Source: Chryseobacterium vaccae (lineage in GTDB: Bacteria > Bacteroidota > Bacteroidia > Flavobacteriales > Weeksellaceae). From it: 64,000 nt of DNA. The DNA is taken from the NCBI RefSeq assembly GCF_009602705.1, contig NZ_VSWH01000001.1, positions 992,001 through 1,056,000 of the forward strand, given 5' to 3'. A program made the position numbers and the translations under genes. A model generated the notes under the pieces. That model was given only the letters and a program-made list of their open reading frames with translations, did not search any database and was not told the DNA's origin. Positions 44,675 through 53,742 of the stretch are shown one piece after another. Within the stretch, counting starts at the first letter, position 1. Every line of letters begins with the position of its first letter.

Positions 44675-46480
44675 TTAAGCTTTTGCTGATCTTTCTACTC
44701 TTTTTCTTTCTTCTTCAGAAAGAAGTTTTTTACGCATTCTGATGAAGTTTGGAGTTACCTCGATACATTCATCATGCTGAATATATTCCATACACTCTTC
44801 AAGAGAGAATAAGATTTTTGGAGCAACACCTGTATCTTTATCTTTTCCAGAAGCTCTCATGTTGTTCAACTGCTTCGCTTCTACGATGTTTACAACAAGG
44901 TCGCCTGGTTTATTTTGTTCACCGATGATCATCCCAGCATAGATTTCCTCACCTGGATCTACGAAGAATTTACCTCTGTCCTGTAATTTAGCAATAGAGT
45001 ATTCTGTTGCCGGACCTTGAGTTTTGCTGATTAACACCCCGTTGTTTCTTCCAGGAATAGCTCCTTTGAAAGGCTTATATTCTGTGAAACGGTGTGCCAT
45101 AATAGCTTCCCCCGCAGTAGCAGTCAACATCTGAGAACGTAATCCGATTAATCCTCTTGAAGGAATTTCGAATTCCATATGCTGCATTTCTCCTTTCGTT
45201 TCCATAATGTGAAGATCTCCTTTTCTCTGAGTAGCTAAATCGATTACTCTTGAAGCGAATTCTTCAGGAACATCCACTACCAAGGATTCATAAGGCTCAC
45301 ATTTTTCACCGTCAATTTCTCTCAGGATTACCTGCGGCTGTCCGATAGTCATTTCATACCCTTCTCTTCTCATTGTTTCAATTAAAACAGATAAGTGAAG
45401 AATACCTCTACCGAATACAAGGAACGTGTTTGCATCATCAGTCTGCTGAACTCTTAATGCTAAGTTTTTCTCTAATTCTTTTGTTAATCTTTCTTTCAGG
45501 TGATTAGACGTAACATATTTACCGTCTTTACCGAAGAAAGGTGAATTGTTGATAGAGAACGTCATGTTCAATGTAGGCTCATCAATTGCCGTTCTTTCCA
45601 ATGGTTCAGGATTTTCAAGATCAACGAAAGAATCACCAATCTGGAAAGCATCAAAACCTACTACGGCACAGATATCACCTGCCTGTACTTCGGTTACTTT
45701 TTTCTTTCCTAATCCTTCGAAAACATAAAGTTCTTTTACTTTACCTTTCAACACTTTACCATCTGCCTGAGCAAGACCAATCCACTGAGATTCTTTGATC
45801 TCTCCTCTTGTTACTTTCCCGATGGCAATTCTTCCTAAGAAAGAAGAGAAATCTAAAGAAGTAATCTGCATCTGAAGGTTTCCTTCTTCTACTTTTGGAG
45901 CAGGAACGTATTGTAAAATCCCGTCTAATAGTGGTAAAATATCTTCGGTCTGCTCTAATGAAGTGTTGAACCAACCTTGTTTTGAAGATCCGTAGAATGT
46001 AGGGAAATCAAGCTGTTCTTCAGTAGCTTCAAGGTTGAAGAATAAATCAAATACCTGATCGTGAACTTCGTCCGGACGGCAGTTTGGCTTATCTACTTTA
46101 TTGATTACCACTAATGGTCTCAATCCTAATTCCAGAGCTTTCTGAAGTACGAATCTTGTCTGTGGCATTGGTCCTTCGAACGCATCCACCAATAGAATAA
46201 CTCCATCAGCCATTTTCAATACTCTTTCTACTTCTCCACCGAAATCGGCGTGACCAGGAGTATCAATTACGTTAATTTTTGTGTCTTTATAAGTAACAGA
46301 AATATTCTTGGATAAGATGGTGATCCCTCTTTCTCTTTCAAGATCATTGTTATCCATAATTAATTCCCCGCTTTCCTGATTTTCACGGAAAATGTTGGTA
46401 GCGTGAATGATTTTGTCAACCAGAGTCGTCTTCCCGTGGTCAACGTGTGCGATAATCGCAATATTTCTAATGTTTTGCAT
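44675..46480 (-). CDS. typA: Translational GTPase TypA/BipA
   Basis: A 601-residue ribosome-associated GTPase of the EF-G type, involved in ribosome assembly at low temperature or under stress in other bacteria. AHVDHGKTTLVDKI (G1), RGITI (G2), DTPGHADFGGEV (G3) and NKVDKP (G4) are visible. The C-terminal TypA-specific domain (GRNNGVLISKTQGPATEYSI, in part) is intact and the length is normal. It has its own promoter and terminator. Confidence 0.97.
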   Translation of the reverse strand: MQNIRNIAIIAHVDHGKTTLVDKIIHATNIFRENQESGELIMDNNDLERERGITILSKNISVTYKDTKINVIDTPGHADFGGEVERVLKMADGVILLVDAFEGPMPQTRFVLQKALELGLRPLVVINKVDKPNCRPDEVHDQVFDLFFNLEATEEQLDFPTFYGSSKQGWFNTSLEQTEDILPLLDGILQYVPAPKVEEGNLQMQITSLDFSSFLGRIAIGKVTRGEIKESQWIGLAQADGKVLKGKVKELYVFEGLGKKKVTEVQAGDICAVVGFDAFQIGDSFVDLENPEPLERTAIDEPTLNMTFSINNSPFFGKDGKYVTSNHLKERLTKELEKNLALRVQQTDDANTFLVFGRGILHLSVLIETMRREGYEMTIGQPQVILREIDGEKCEPYESLVVDVPEEFASRVIDLATQRKGDLHIMETKGEMQHMEFEIPSRGLIGLRSQMLTATAGEAIMAHRFTEYKPFKGAIPGRNNGVLISKTQGPATEYSIAKLQDRGKFFVDPGEEIYAGMIIGEQNKPGDLVVNIVEAKQLNNMRASGKDKDTGVAPKILFSLEECMEYIQHDECIEVTPNFIRMRKKLLSEEERKRVERSAKA

Positions 46481-46498
46481 ATAGGATTTTTACGGGTG

Positions 46499-46506
46499 CA
46501 AAAATA
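46499..46506 (-). promoter_or_regulatory. -7 box of typA
   Basis: Minus-strand TATTTTTG fits TAnnTTTG; the leader is about 15 nt. Confidence 0.5.
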
Positions 46507-46559
46507 GTGATTTTAAATGAATTAATTAAAAAGTTTATGCAATATTTAACAATTTCATA

Positions 46560-46841
46560 ATGAGAAAATTAGATAAAATCCTTTTAAAATCTCCGGAAAA
46601 GGGATGGGACATCAGGTTCTGTTATTTCTTTATTTTACCGTTTGTACCGATAATTTCATGCAACTATAGGATCAATCTACCCGGAAAATACTTTGAATAT
46701 TTGTATTGGATGTTCATTTTTTTTATCTCTATAAATTTCAAATATTATTTTAAAAAATTCAATGATAATATAACACGTCAAGTTCTGTCGCTGTCTCCTA
46801 TTACTTTTGTCTCAGAAGTTTTCCTGCAGGAAACGGAATAG
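46560..46841 (+). CDS. Possible small membrane protein
   Basis: A 93-codon frame coding for a basic N-terminus, then two hydrophobic segments (CYFFILPFVPIISC and YLYWMFIFFISINF). I do not recognise it. It lies 24 nt before the beta-helix gene and might be cotranscribed with it. Low complexity and lack of motifs leave open that it is not a gene. Confidence 0.35.
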   Translation: MRKLDKILLKSPEKGWDIRFCYFFILPFVPIISCNYRINLPGKYFEYLYWMFIFFISINFKYYFKKFNDNITRQVLSLSPITFVSEVFLQETE

Positions 46842-46865
46842 TAATAACATCAAAAAAAACAAAAA

Positions 46866-48677
46866 ATGGCAACAATTGAATTAAATGATCCCTTCACCGG
46901 AGAGTGGACTGTTTTTACGGAAGCAACCCATAAATATGACGGAACTCTTATTACAACAGGTAATACAGATGATATTATTTATAAAAATGTAAACAATGTA
47001 TTTTACCGCAGAGTACTTCCCAATGACACTGTAAACGTAAGATGGTTTGGAGCTTCCGGAGATGGAAACACCAATGATACTCAGGCTGTACAGAATGCTT
47101 GCAATATCAGAAAAAACATCTATTTTCCCGAAGGTATTTACCTTGTAAATATTGAAGTAAAACACAAAGCCAAAATATTTGGAGCTAGCAGCAGCACTAC
47201 CTTTATAAAACCTTATGATTATAATCAACCTGCTATGATTTTAAATGACCAAAAGGCTCCTTACTGGCAGTATGCAACAATTATTGAAGAATTAACTTTC
47301 GAAGGCGGAAATCAAACAGATTGGAAAGGCTATGGTATCAGTATGGCTAAAGCTCACGAATCAGAATACAGTTCTCAGGATGAATTCAATGGTAATATCA
47401 CTTTCAGGAATGTAGATTTCAAATTTTTTAATAAGGGATTACAGGGGTTATTCGGAAACATTGGAATGGATTTTTATTCTGTGGGAATTCATCATAATAA
47501 ATACGGGATGTATTTTCTTGATAATAAATTTGGAACCAATCTGGATATTATGCATGCTGGTAATAAGTATTTTTATAGCGGTGAAATATCCGGAAATGAA
47601 GTAGGTATATATATTCATAATGAAACGGAAGGGTTTGGAGGAGTAACTTTCAGTAATGTTATCTTTGAGCACAATGATATCAATACCTATATCAACGGTA
47701 ACAATGCTATTACTCCAATTGTTATTGAATCGTGTTGGAATGAAGGATCCGGGACTGTCAAAAAGACTACTCCTATATCAATAGACACATGATCCGGCAA
47801 CACAAAGGGGTAGAAAAACATTAATCCGCACACTCATATTTTTGAAGGAAAAAACTTAAACTGTAACGTAAATAATTCATTTGTATCTGATTATTATATC
47901 AATGGAGAGAACATCATTGTAAAAGCTACAAACTGTTATACAGAATCTAACATCGGAGTTAACGCTGCAGAGTCAAAGGTTGTAGGGTACAATAGTAATT
48001 TAATTTTATATCGACCTTCCACAATTTTCGGTCTTCCTAAAAATGACAATATTATCTTGGCAGATAGTCTTGATTACAGCCGGACAGTACACATCAATAA
48101 TAACAGCAACAGTGCTGTTACGCGTCCAGCCATCAGCACGCCGAGATTTAACAAAGTTGGAAATATCAAAAATAAATTAAAATCTGTAACCCTGGAAACC
48201 TCCGAAATTCTTACAGGTAATCTGGCTCCGGTAACAGGAATGGTCGTAAATGATGGTGTTATTTTTGAAACATGTAATCAGTTCAACATTCCTTTTCCGA
48301 CTTTGCCATCAGGCGGTGATCCTAACTATGTTACAAGCTATATGCGACTGGAAAACAGCCTGGTAAATACTCATCCAAACAAAGGAGGATATTATGTAAT
48401 CACTTTTGACATGAAAGTTAATTCCGGTGATCCTACTTTTTTTGTGTGGAATGAAAATGAATATCAAGTCATGCAGTATACCCCAACAGTCAAAAATAAA
48501 TGGCAGACCATCGTAGGTTATGCTTCAGCAGATCCTTTGGACACTCATCTTAGCTTTTTTCTGGATATATCAGCTCTGGCACCAGTAGACATCCACTTAT
48601 CAGCCTATCAGGTTTTAAGATTTGACACTTCAATTGAAGCGAAATCGTTCCTGGAAAGTAAAGTATTTGCTTTGTAA
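46866..48677 (+). pseudogene. Pectate-lyase-like right-handed beta-helix protein, broken
   Basis: The first part (308 codons) has the tail-spike/pectate-lyase 3 start VRWFGASGDGNTNDTQAVQN and beta-helix repeats. It stops at TGA (47790), and a second stop, TAG, follows at 47811 in the same frame. After that the same frame is open to 48677 and continues the protein, including a C-terminal ligand-binding-like module. Between the two stops the +1 frame reads HDPATQRGRK and joins NINPHTHIFEG, so two compensating small deletions (an AC step and an A in the run at 47814-47818) explain the break. Without them it would be about 604 residues. It may be recent decay, a sequencing error, or slippage-controlled expression. 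Confidence 0.6.
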
Positions 48678-48690
48678 ATGATCATAAAAA

Positions 48691-48711
48691 GCTCCCCAAA
48701 AAAGGGAGTTT
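48691..48711. terminator. Short bidirectional terminator
   Basis: GCTCCCC pairs with GGGAG across six A residues between two convergent genes, with T-rich flanks. Confidence 0.5.
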
Positions 48712-48720
48712 TGTCCTTTT

Positions 48721-48975
48721 TCAATGCCTCATCAACCTATACAGCAGCACCAAATCAATTAAAACCACCAGAAAAAACTTGACAAGAAATGATTTTTTTG
48801 AAGTTTTATGATTGAAAATGATCATTCCTGAAGCAGCTCCTATGATTCCTCCCAGAAGTGAAAGTCCTAAAAGGGCATTTTCAGAGATCCGTCTTTTATG
48901 GCTTTTAGAAAGATACTTATCATAACCGTAAACAATGAATACGATTATGTTTATAAGAAAGAGATACAATAACAT
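48721..48975 (-). CDS. DUF1294 family membrane protein
   Basis: An 84-residue protein with two or three membrane helices. The motif YGYDKYLSKSHKRRISENAL then GGIIGAASGMIIFNHKTSKK is the DUF1294 signature (DK...RRI.E, GG..G...GM..F.HKT.K). Function is unknown. The start at 48975 is chosen because TATTTTTG at 48987-48980 lies inside the longer frame starting at 49005. The box ends 4 nt before the ATG, so the mRNA may be leaderless. Confidence 0.83.
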   Translation of the reverse strand: MLLYLFLINIIVFIVYGYDKYLSKSHKRRISENALLGLSLLGGIIGAASGMIIFNHKTSKKSFLVKFFLVVLIDLVLLYRLMRH

Positions 48976-48979
48976 TCCA

Positions 48980-48987
48980 CAAAAATA
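48980..48987 (-). promoter_or_regulatory. -7 box 4 nt before the DUF1294 ATG
   Basis: Minus-strand TATTTTTG, same spacing to the start codon as at 9771. TTTG at 49006-49003 is a -33 candidate with a short 15-bp spacer. Confidence 0.45.
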
Positions 48988-49059
48988 CTTGTTCTGGAAA
49001 AACAAATAATGTATTTTTAGTCATTATTAAAAAAAAAATTCAATCAGTAAATAAACAAG

Positions 49060-51477
49060 ATGTCAAAAAAACTAATACTATTATTTACTTTAAATGTATT
49101 CATGGGCCTTTCAGCTCAGGATAAAGCAGAATTGGCCATCCAGACCCTTGAAGAAAAATATCCTCAGGAAAAAATACATTTATTGCTGAATAAAAGCAGC
49201 TATTTAGCAGGAGACCATATATGGTTCAAATCTTTTGTATTTGATGGATACACTCCTTCTGATATTTCGACCAATCTTTTCGTAGAATTATATGACAGGA
49301 ATAAAGTACTCATTGATAAAAAACTAGTTCCTTTATTCGATGGTCAGGGCAACGGAAGCTTCACTCTTCCTGAATCTATGAAAGAAGACGTGTATTATAT
49401 GAGAGCCTATACTACCTGGATGACTAACTTCAGTGAGGGCTTTCAACTGGTAAAAGAGATTCCTGTCTATAATCCGGCTTCTCCTGAAAAACTGGAGCTC
49501 AACATCAATTCTCCATGGACAGCTTCTGTTTACCCTGAAAGCGGTACATTTATCAACGGAATCAATACAAAGCTTGCTGTAAGAATACAATCTAAAGGGG
49601 CTATGCCTTCCAGTTGGAATGGTTATGTTGTTGATACGGCAAAACCCGATGAGAAGATTGCAAGTTTTAAAGGTTTTGATGAAAATGTAGGCTCATTCCG
49701 AATGACTCCCCAAAGCGGTAAAACATATAAACTCTTTGTAGAGGACGCAAAAGGAAACCAGCAAAGCATTAATCTTCCTGCTGTTTCATCTTCCGGAATT
49801 AATCTTCAGGTTGAAAGCAGGACAGATGGTATCAAATATTCATTAAAATCAAAAAACATAGCTAATCCCAGTACTTTTTACAAAGTTATAGGTACAATTA
49901 ATAATCAGTTGGTTTTTAAGTCTGTCATCAATACATTATCTGACGAAAAAGTGTATACGATACCTGCCGGACAACTTGTTAACGGAATTCTCCAGATCAT
50001 TGTTATTGATGACAAGGATGCTGTTATTACCCAGAGACTTTGCTTTGTAAAGCCTGACCAGCTAAAAGTGAAACAGCCTACCCTGTCTTCTTCATTAAAT
50101 GAAGCCCCGCGTGCTTTAAATTCTTTCAAAATAAATACAGATAATAGTGTGTCTCATTATACTGTAGCTGTGGCGGATGGCCGTTTTCAAAGTACAGAAG
50201 ACGACAACAGCCTTTTAAGCACATTATGGCTTACGGGAGATATAACTTCGAAACTGTCTTCTCCTTATCAGTATTTTACAAAAGGGCATAATTCCGATGC
50301 ACTGGATGCTGTTCTAATTTCTGAAAAATGGAAAAGATTTGACTGGAAATCTGTTATGGCAGGAGATTTCCCGATCATCAGAAATAATCCGGAACAATAT
50401 ATTTCTTACAAGGGAAAGGTATCTGTATTAGGAAAGCCGGCCCCTAATGCCACTTTAAACTTAATATTTAACACAGAAAAGCAAAGCATGGGCCTTTATC
50501 CTGTGAAAACAGATGCGAATGGATTCTTCACATTGGGCGGACTGATTTTTCACGATCTGTTTAAATTTCATTATCAGTTAAATGGAGAGAATAAAGAAAC
50601 CAAAGTTCCTAAAGAGCAGGTTCAGGTTATTTTTCAGCCCAATTATAATTTTGTCCCGTACAGAAGCAGCCTGCCTGAAAGCAGATACATTCTCACGAAG
50701 CGCTTACCCAATGATCCTCTTCCTGAAGAGATTACCCGCTCCATAACTACAAAAAGCAATCAGAAATTGATTAATGAAAAAATAATCAATATTCAGGAGG
50801 TAAAATTAAGAGCACAGAAAAAAGACCTGACCAAGAAACTCAATGACGAATTAAGCAGTCCTTTATTCAGGAGCAGTAATGAAACCGTATTTGATTTTGT
50901 TAATGATGAAGGTAAAGCTCAGGGACACACGAATGTGATGCAATGGCTGCAAGGCAGGGTTGCAGGTCTTCAGATACAGCAAAGAGAGGGTGCTTTTGTT
51001 CCTTTAATCAGGGGGGCCCAGCCTATGATCTATCTGGATGAGATGATTATTAGCCCTGAGCAGATTTCATTTCTTTCCATGTCTGATGTTGCTATGGTAA
51101 AGATTATCAAAGACTACTTCATGGGAGGATTTGGCGGTGGATCCGGCGGTGCTATTCTCATCTACACCAAAAGAGGCGGAAGCCAGGGGAAAATCCCCAC
51201 TTCTGAGATGTTTACCCAGCTCAAGCAGGTTTCACTCAGAGGATATGACAAGCCTGAGCTATTTAATAACCTGGACTATTCAGGCGGAGCATTTAACCGT
51301 ATTCAACAAGACAGCCGAAGCACTCTTTACTGGAACCCAGCCTTTGATGTGGATTCCAGCGACGATTCTTCTATTAAATTTTATAACAATGACGATGCTA
51401 AAAATTACCGGATCATTATTATGGGATTCGATAAAGAGAGTAATCTTCCTTTATATTATAATGAAATCGTTAAATAA
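49060..51477 (+). CDS. TonB-receptor plug domain protein with MG2-like N-terminal region, no barrel
   Basis: An 805-residue exported protein (signal MSKKLILLFTLNVFMGLSAQ). Residues about 30-130 resemble the MG2 domain of alpha-2-macroglobulin (KIHLLLNKSSYLAGDHIWFK, KEDVYYMRAYTTWM). Around 450-510 a carboxypeptidase-regulatory-like repeat occurs (GKVSVLGKPAPNATLNLIF). Residues about 615-710 form a TonB plug (VMQWLQGRVAGLQI, then GGSGGAILIYTKRGG). The transmembrane barrel of a real receptor is absent, so it is not a transporter by itself. Such proteins are common in Bacteroidota and of unknown role. It is probably anchored at, or acts on, the outer membrane. Confidence 0.8.
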   Translation: MSKKLILLFTLNVFMGLSAQDKAELAIQTLEEKYPQEKIHLLLNKSSYLAGDHIWFKSFVFDGYTPSDISTNLFVELYDRNKVLIDKKLVPLFDGQGNGSFTLPESMKEDVYYMRAYTTWMTNFSEGFQLVKEIPVYNPASPEKLELNINSPWTASVYPESGTFINGINTKLAVRIQSKGAMPSSWNGYVVDTAKPDEKIASFKGFDENVGSFRMTPQSGKTYKLFVEDAKGNQQSINLPAVSSSGINLQVESRTDGIKYSLKSKNIANPSTFYKVIGTINNQLVFKSVINTLSDEKVYTIPAGQLVNGILQIIVIDDKDAVITQRLCFVKPDQLKVKQPTLSSSLNEAPRALNSFKINTDNSVSHYTVAVADGRFQSTEDDNSLLSTLWLTGDITSKLSSPYQYFTKGHNSDALDAVLISEKWKRFDWKSVMAGDFPIIRNNPEQYISYKGKVSVLGKPAPNATLNLIFNTEKQSMGLYPVKTDANGFFTLGGLIFHDLFKFHYQLNGENKETKVPKEQVQVIFQPNYNFVPYRSSLPESRYILTKRLPNDPLPEEITRSITTKSNQKLINEKIINIQEVKLRAQKKDLTKKLNDELSSPLFRSSNETVFDFVNDEGKAQGHTNVMQWLQGRVAGLQIQQREGAFVPLIRGAQPMIYLDEMIISPEQISFLSMSDVAMVKIIKDYFMGGFGGGSGGAILIYTKRGGSQGKIPTSEMFTQLKQVSLRGYDKPELFNNLDYSGGAFNRIQQDSRSTLYWNPAFDVDSSDDSSIKFYNNDDAKNYRIIIMGFDKESNLPLYYNEIVK

Positions 51478-51510
51478 TCTGAATTTGGATTAAGGAAACT
51501 GAGATTAAAG

Positions 51511-51549
51511 GTTGGAAGATGGAAGAATGGAAGATGGAAGTTACTTCCG
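51511..51549. repeat. Dispersed intergenic element, degenerate copy D
   Basis: GGTTGGAAGATGGAAGAATG followed by GAAGATGGAAGTTACTTCC is a GGAAGAxGGAAG relative of the element at 29, 35984 and 38493. AAATCAAATCACTTTAAAAA (51574 on) resembles the flank of copy B. Confidence 0.35.
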
Positions 51550-51682
51550 GTTACAGGTATTTGAAGATCACTGTAAAATCAAATCACTTTAAAAAAGATC
51601 AACATGTATTATGGATGACCTTCAGAACTTCTCTCGAACTGAGATTAAATAACAAGGATTTTCCATTCAGAAATATCCGGAC

Positions 51683-51714
51683 AAAAAAAACCGCTTCAGA
51701 AAAATGAAGCGGTT
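51683..51714 (-). terminator. Terminator of the YceI gene
   Basis: AACCGCTTCA (51689-51698) pairs with TGAAGCGGTT (51705-51714), with a T run on the minus strand. Confidence 0.85.
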
Positions 51715-51739
51715 CTTTGTTATGTATAATCTGATAAGC

Positions 51740-52417
51740 TTATTTCTTAGCCTTTACATCCACAGCAATCTCGATATCCTTGCTAATCATCCATTCTGCA
51801 GGATCTGCTTCTGAAGTACCGAATTTGATTCCCCAGTCAGCTCTGTTTACAGTGAATTTAGCCTGAACAGCTGCTGTACCTTCAGCTACATCTACTTTAG
51901 CAGGGAAAGTTACGTTCATTGTTTTTCCTAATAAAGTAAGGTTTCCGCTTACTGTTTTATTAGCTCCTGCTACGGCATCTTTAGGGGCTTCTTTAAGATC
52001 AGCTACGCTTGTGATTTTAAAATCTGAAACCGGATTTTTTTCAACGTTAAAGAAATCTTCATTTTTTAAGTGGGCTACAAGATCTTCAGGTTTTTTATCT
52101 TTTTCAGTTACTGAAGCCGGATCAACTTTCAGAGACTTCATATCAATTACGAAGTTTCCTGCAGTAACCTGTCCTCCTTCAACACTTAAATCCCCTGATT
52201 TTACATTAAGTGTACCCCAACGTGGAGCAAAACCTCCTTTATGGAAAGCTTTCCAGTTTACGATAGAAGCCACAGTATCCACTGCCAACACTTCTCCTTT
52301 GCTTTCTGCAACAGTCTGCTCCTGAGCTGCACCCGGAGTTTCCGCTGATTTTTCTTTATTACATGATGCTGCAAGCAATCCTACTCCTACTAATGCAATT
52401 ACGCTAAGTTTTTTCAT
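51740..52417 (-). CDS. YceI family lipoprotein
   Basis: A 225-residue lipoprotein (MKKLSVIALVGVGLLAASCN, Cys19). The YceI lipocalin-like barrel starts near residue 45 (VDTVASIVNWKAFHKGG) and shows the family elements NFVIDMKSLKVD, SDFKITSV, TVSGNLTLLGKTMNVTFPAK and FTVNRADWGIKF. YceI proteins bind isoprenoid-type lipids in the periplasm. It is monocistronic. Confidence 0.92.
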   Translation of the reverse strand: MKKLSVIALVGVGLLAASCNKEKSAETPGAAQEQTVAESKGEVLAVDTVASIVNWKAFHKGGFAPRWGTLNVKSGDLSVEGGQVTAGNFVIDMKSLKVDPASVTEKDKKPEDLVAHLKNEDFFNVEKNPVSDFKITSVADLKEAPKDAVAGANKTVSGNLTLLGKTMNVTFPAKVDVAEGTAAVQAKFTVNRADWGIKFGTSEADPAEWMISKDIEIAVDVKAKK

Positions 52418-52488
52418 ACTATTTAGTTTGTTTAAAAAATTTTCTTTACTTAAAGTTTAAAAATTCAAAATCATCAATTTTGAGATTC

Positions 52489-52496
52489 CAAAAATA
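52489..52496 (-). promoter_or_regulatory. -7 box of the YceI gene
   Basis: Minus-strand TATTTTTG fits TAnnTTTG; the leader is about 70 nt. Confidence 0.45.
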
Positions 52497-52623
52497 GAAA
52501 ACCTCATCCTATTATCACCTTAACATACATCAAGAAATAAATTTATTGCTCTGATTTTTCTAATAAGGCAAGTAAAACAGTGAAAACCTTTATCAGATAT
52601 CTCGATGATTTCAGCTCTATTCT

Positions 52624-53427
52624 TTATTTATACTCCACTTTATGATTCAGTTCTATAGGGTTATTTTGTGCGCGGATATGTTTCTTCATCATTTCTCTCA
52701 TCTCTCTTAAATCAGTTTTCACGACATTTCCTGCCTCATCATAGTTGGTAATAGCAGATGGTTTTACGGCAGAAAGCGGATCACTGTAAAAGTCGCTCTG
52801 AAGCTTTTCATAATCGCTCCACGCAATCATTTTTTCAATTTTTGCAGGATACAGCTCTTTCCAGTTGGAGTTCTTTACCTGAACCAAATTAAACTGAAAA
52901 TCGGATTTTTCATCATTTATTTTTACAATTAATCCGGGTAGCCCTTTAAAAATATAAGGTCCGTCAGAAATGGCTATATCTGTGGTAAACCATGCTTCCC
53001 AGTTTCTTCCTCCATAACTTACTTCAGCTTTCTGACAGTTATAGCTGCCGATCATTTGTTTCTCATCTGAAATTTTCCAGTCAAGCTGGTCTGTAATATC
53101 AATAGCATATGTTTTATATACTATCGGAACAAAAACATATCTTTTGGTTTCATTAGACGTGAAATTCTTTTTGACATATAGCTGTCTGTTATTAAATTGG
53201 GTATCATATCCTTCAGGAGTTCCTCTCTTTACCCTCAATGAATCTGATCTCCTGAACTTGTTGGAACGAAACAGGGACTCCTTTTCCCTTACGTCCAGAT
53301 AATAGGTAAGTTTTTCAGTTTTGGTGCTGTCTGAGTTCGGTTTGTATCTCAAATCATAAATAAAGCTTGAATTCTGTCCGAAAAGGAATGAAGAAAATAA
53401 AATGAGAATAATTAAATGTACTTTCAT
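52624..53427 (-). CDS. GLPGLI family secreted protein (third copy)
   Basis: A 267-residue exported protein (signal MKVHLIILILFSSFLFGQNS) with EVSYGGRNWEAWFTTDIAIS, DGPYIF and GLPGLIVKINDEKSDF. It keeps the C-terminal Asn-Asn-Pro-Ile-Glu shared with the 2447 copy. It stands alone at the cas-distal edge of the CRISPR locus. Function is unknown. Confidence 0.87.
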   Translation of the reverse strand: MKVHLIILILFSSFLFGQNSSFIYDLRYKPNSDSTKTEKLTYYLDVREKESLFRSNKFRRSDSLRVKRGTPEGYDTQFNNRQLYVKKNFTSNETKRYVFVPIVYKTYAIDITDQLDWKISDEKQMIGSYNCQKAEVSYGGRNWEAWFTTDIAISDGPYIFKGLPGLIVKINDEKSDFQFNLVQVKNSNWKELYPAKIEKMIAWSDYEKLQSDFYSDPLSAVKPSAITNYDEAGNVVKTDLREMREMMKKHIRAQNNPIELNHKVEYK

Positions 53428-53485
53428 GAGTTATTATTTAATAGTTTTTATGGTTATCGTTTATAAAGAAACTGGCTGCCTGGAC

Positions 53486-53493
53486 AAAAATAA
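53486..53493 (-). promoter_or_regulatory. -7 box of the third GLPGLI gene
   Basis: Minus-strand TATTTTTG fits TAnnTTTG; a second one lies at 53604-53611. Apart from these and the start of the small lipoprotein, 53428-53616 shows nothing. Confidence 0.4.
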
Positions 53494-53616
53494 TTTCATA
53501 ATAATAGGCAGTTTGTAAGTGCTACAGGCGGTTTGTTGTAATGATCTTTATCACATTCCGGCTGATCTCACTTCTGTTTCATTAAAAAGTATTTTTTTTG
53601 CATCAAAAATAAAGCC

Positions 53617-53742
53617 ATGAAAAAAATTCTATTCCTGTCCCTCACTGCCAGCCTGCTTATTTCCTGTAGTTCCTACATTGACGAGCCGGTAATCATTACA
53701 GATCCTGTAAAAGAAATTCTTCAAAAATTATTATCTTCGTGA
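53617..53742 (+). CDS. Small lipoprotein frame whose end is made by a CRISPR repeat
   Basis: A 41-codon frame starting MKKILFLSLTASLLISCSSY, a textbook lipoprotein signal with Cys17. It runs on through DEPVIITDPV into the first CRISPR repeat, which encodes the last 11 codons (KEILQKLLSS and the TGA stop). It could be an intact mini-lipoprotein or, more likely, a larger gene truncated where the array begins. Repeat R0 differs from consensus only in its first 16 bases, the part that overlaps the lipoprotein coding sequence most naturally. Confidence 0.5.
   Translation: MKKILFLSLTASLLISCSSYIDEPVIITDPVKEILQKLLSS

Noticed and set aside
46866..48677. Reading the TGA at 47790 as a recoded stop
   Set aside because: A second stop (TAG) follows 21 bases later, and no selenocysteine-type or readthrough structure was evident. 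Two small deletions explain both stops.
51519..51707. 62-codon plus-strand frame after the TonB-plug gene
   Set aside because: It begins inside the degenerate dispersed repeat, shows no family motif and runs into the terminator of the convergent YceI gene.
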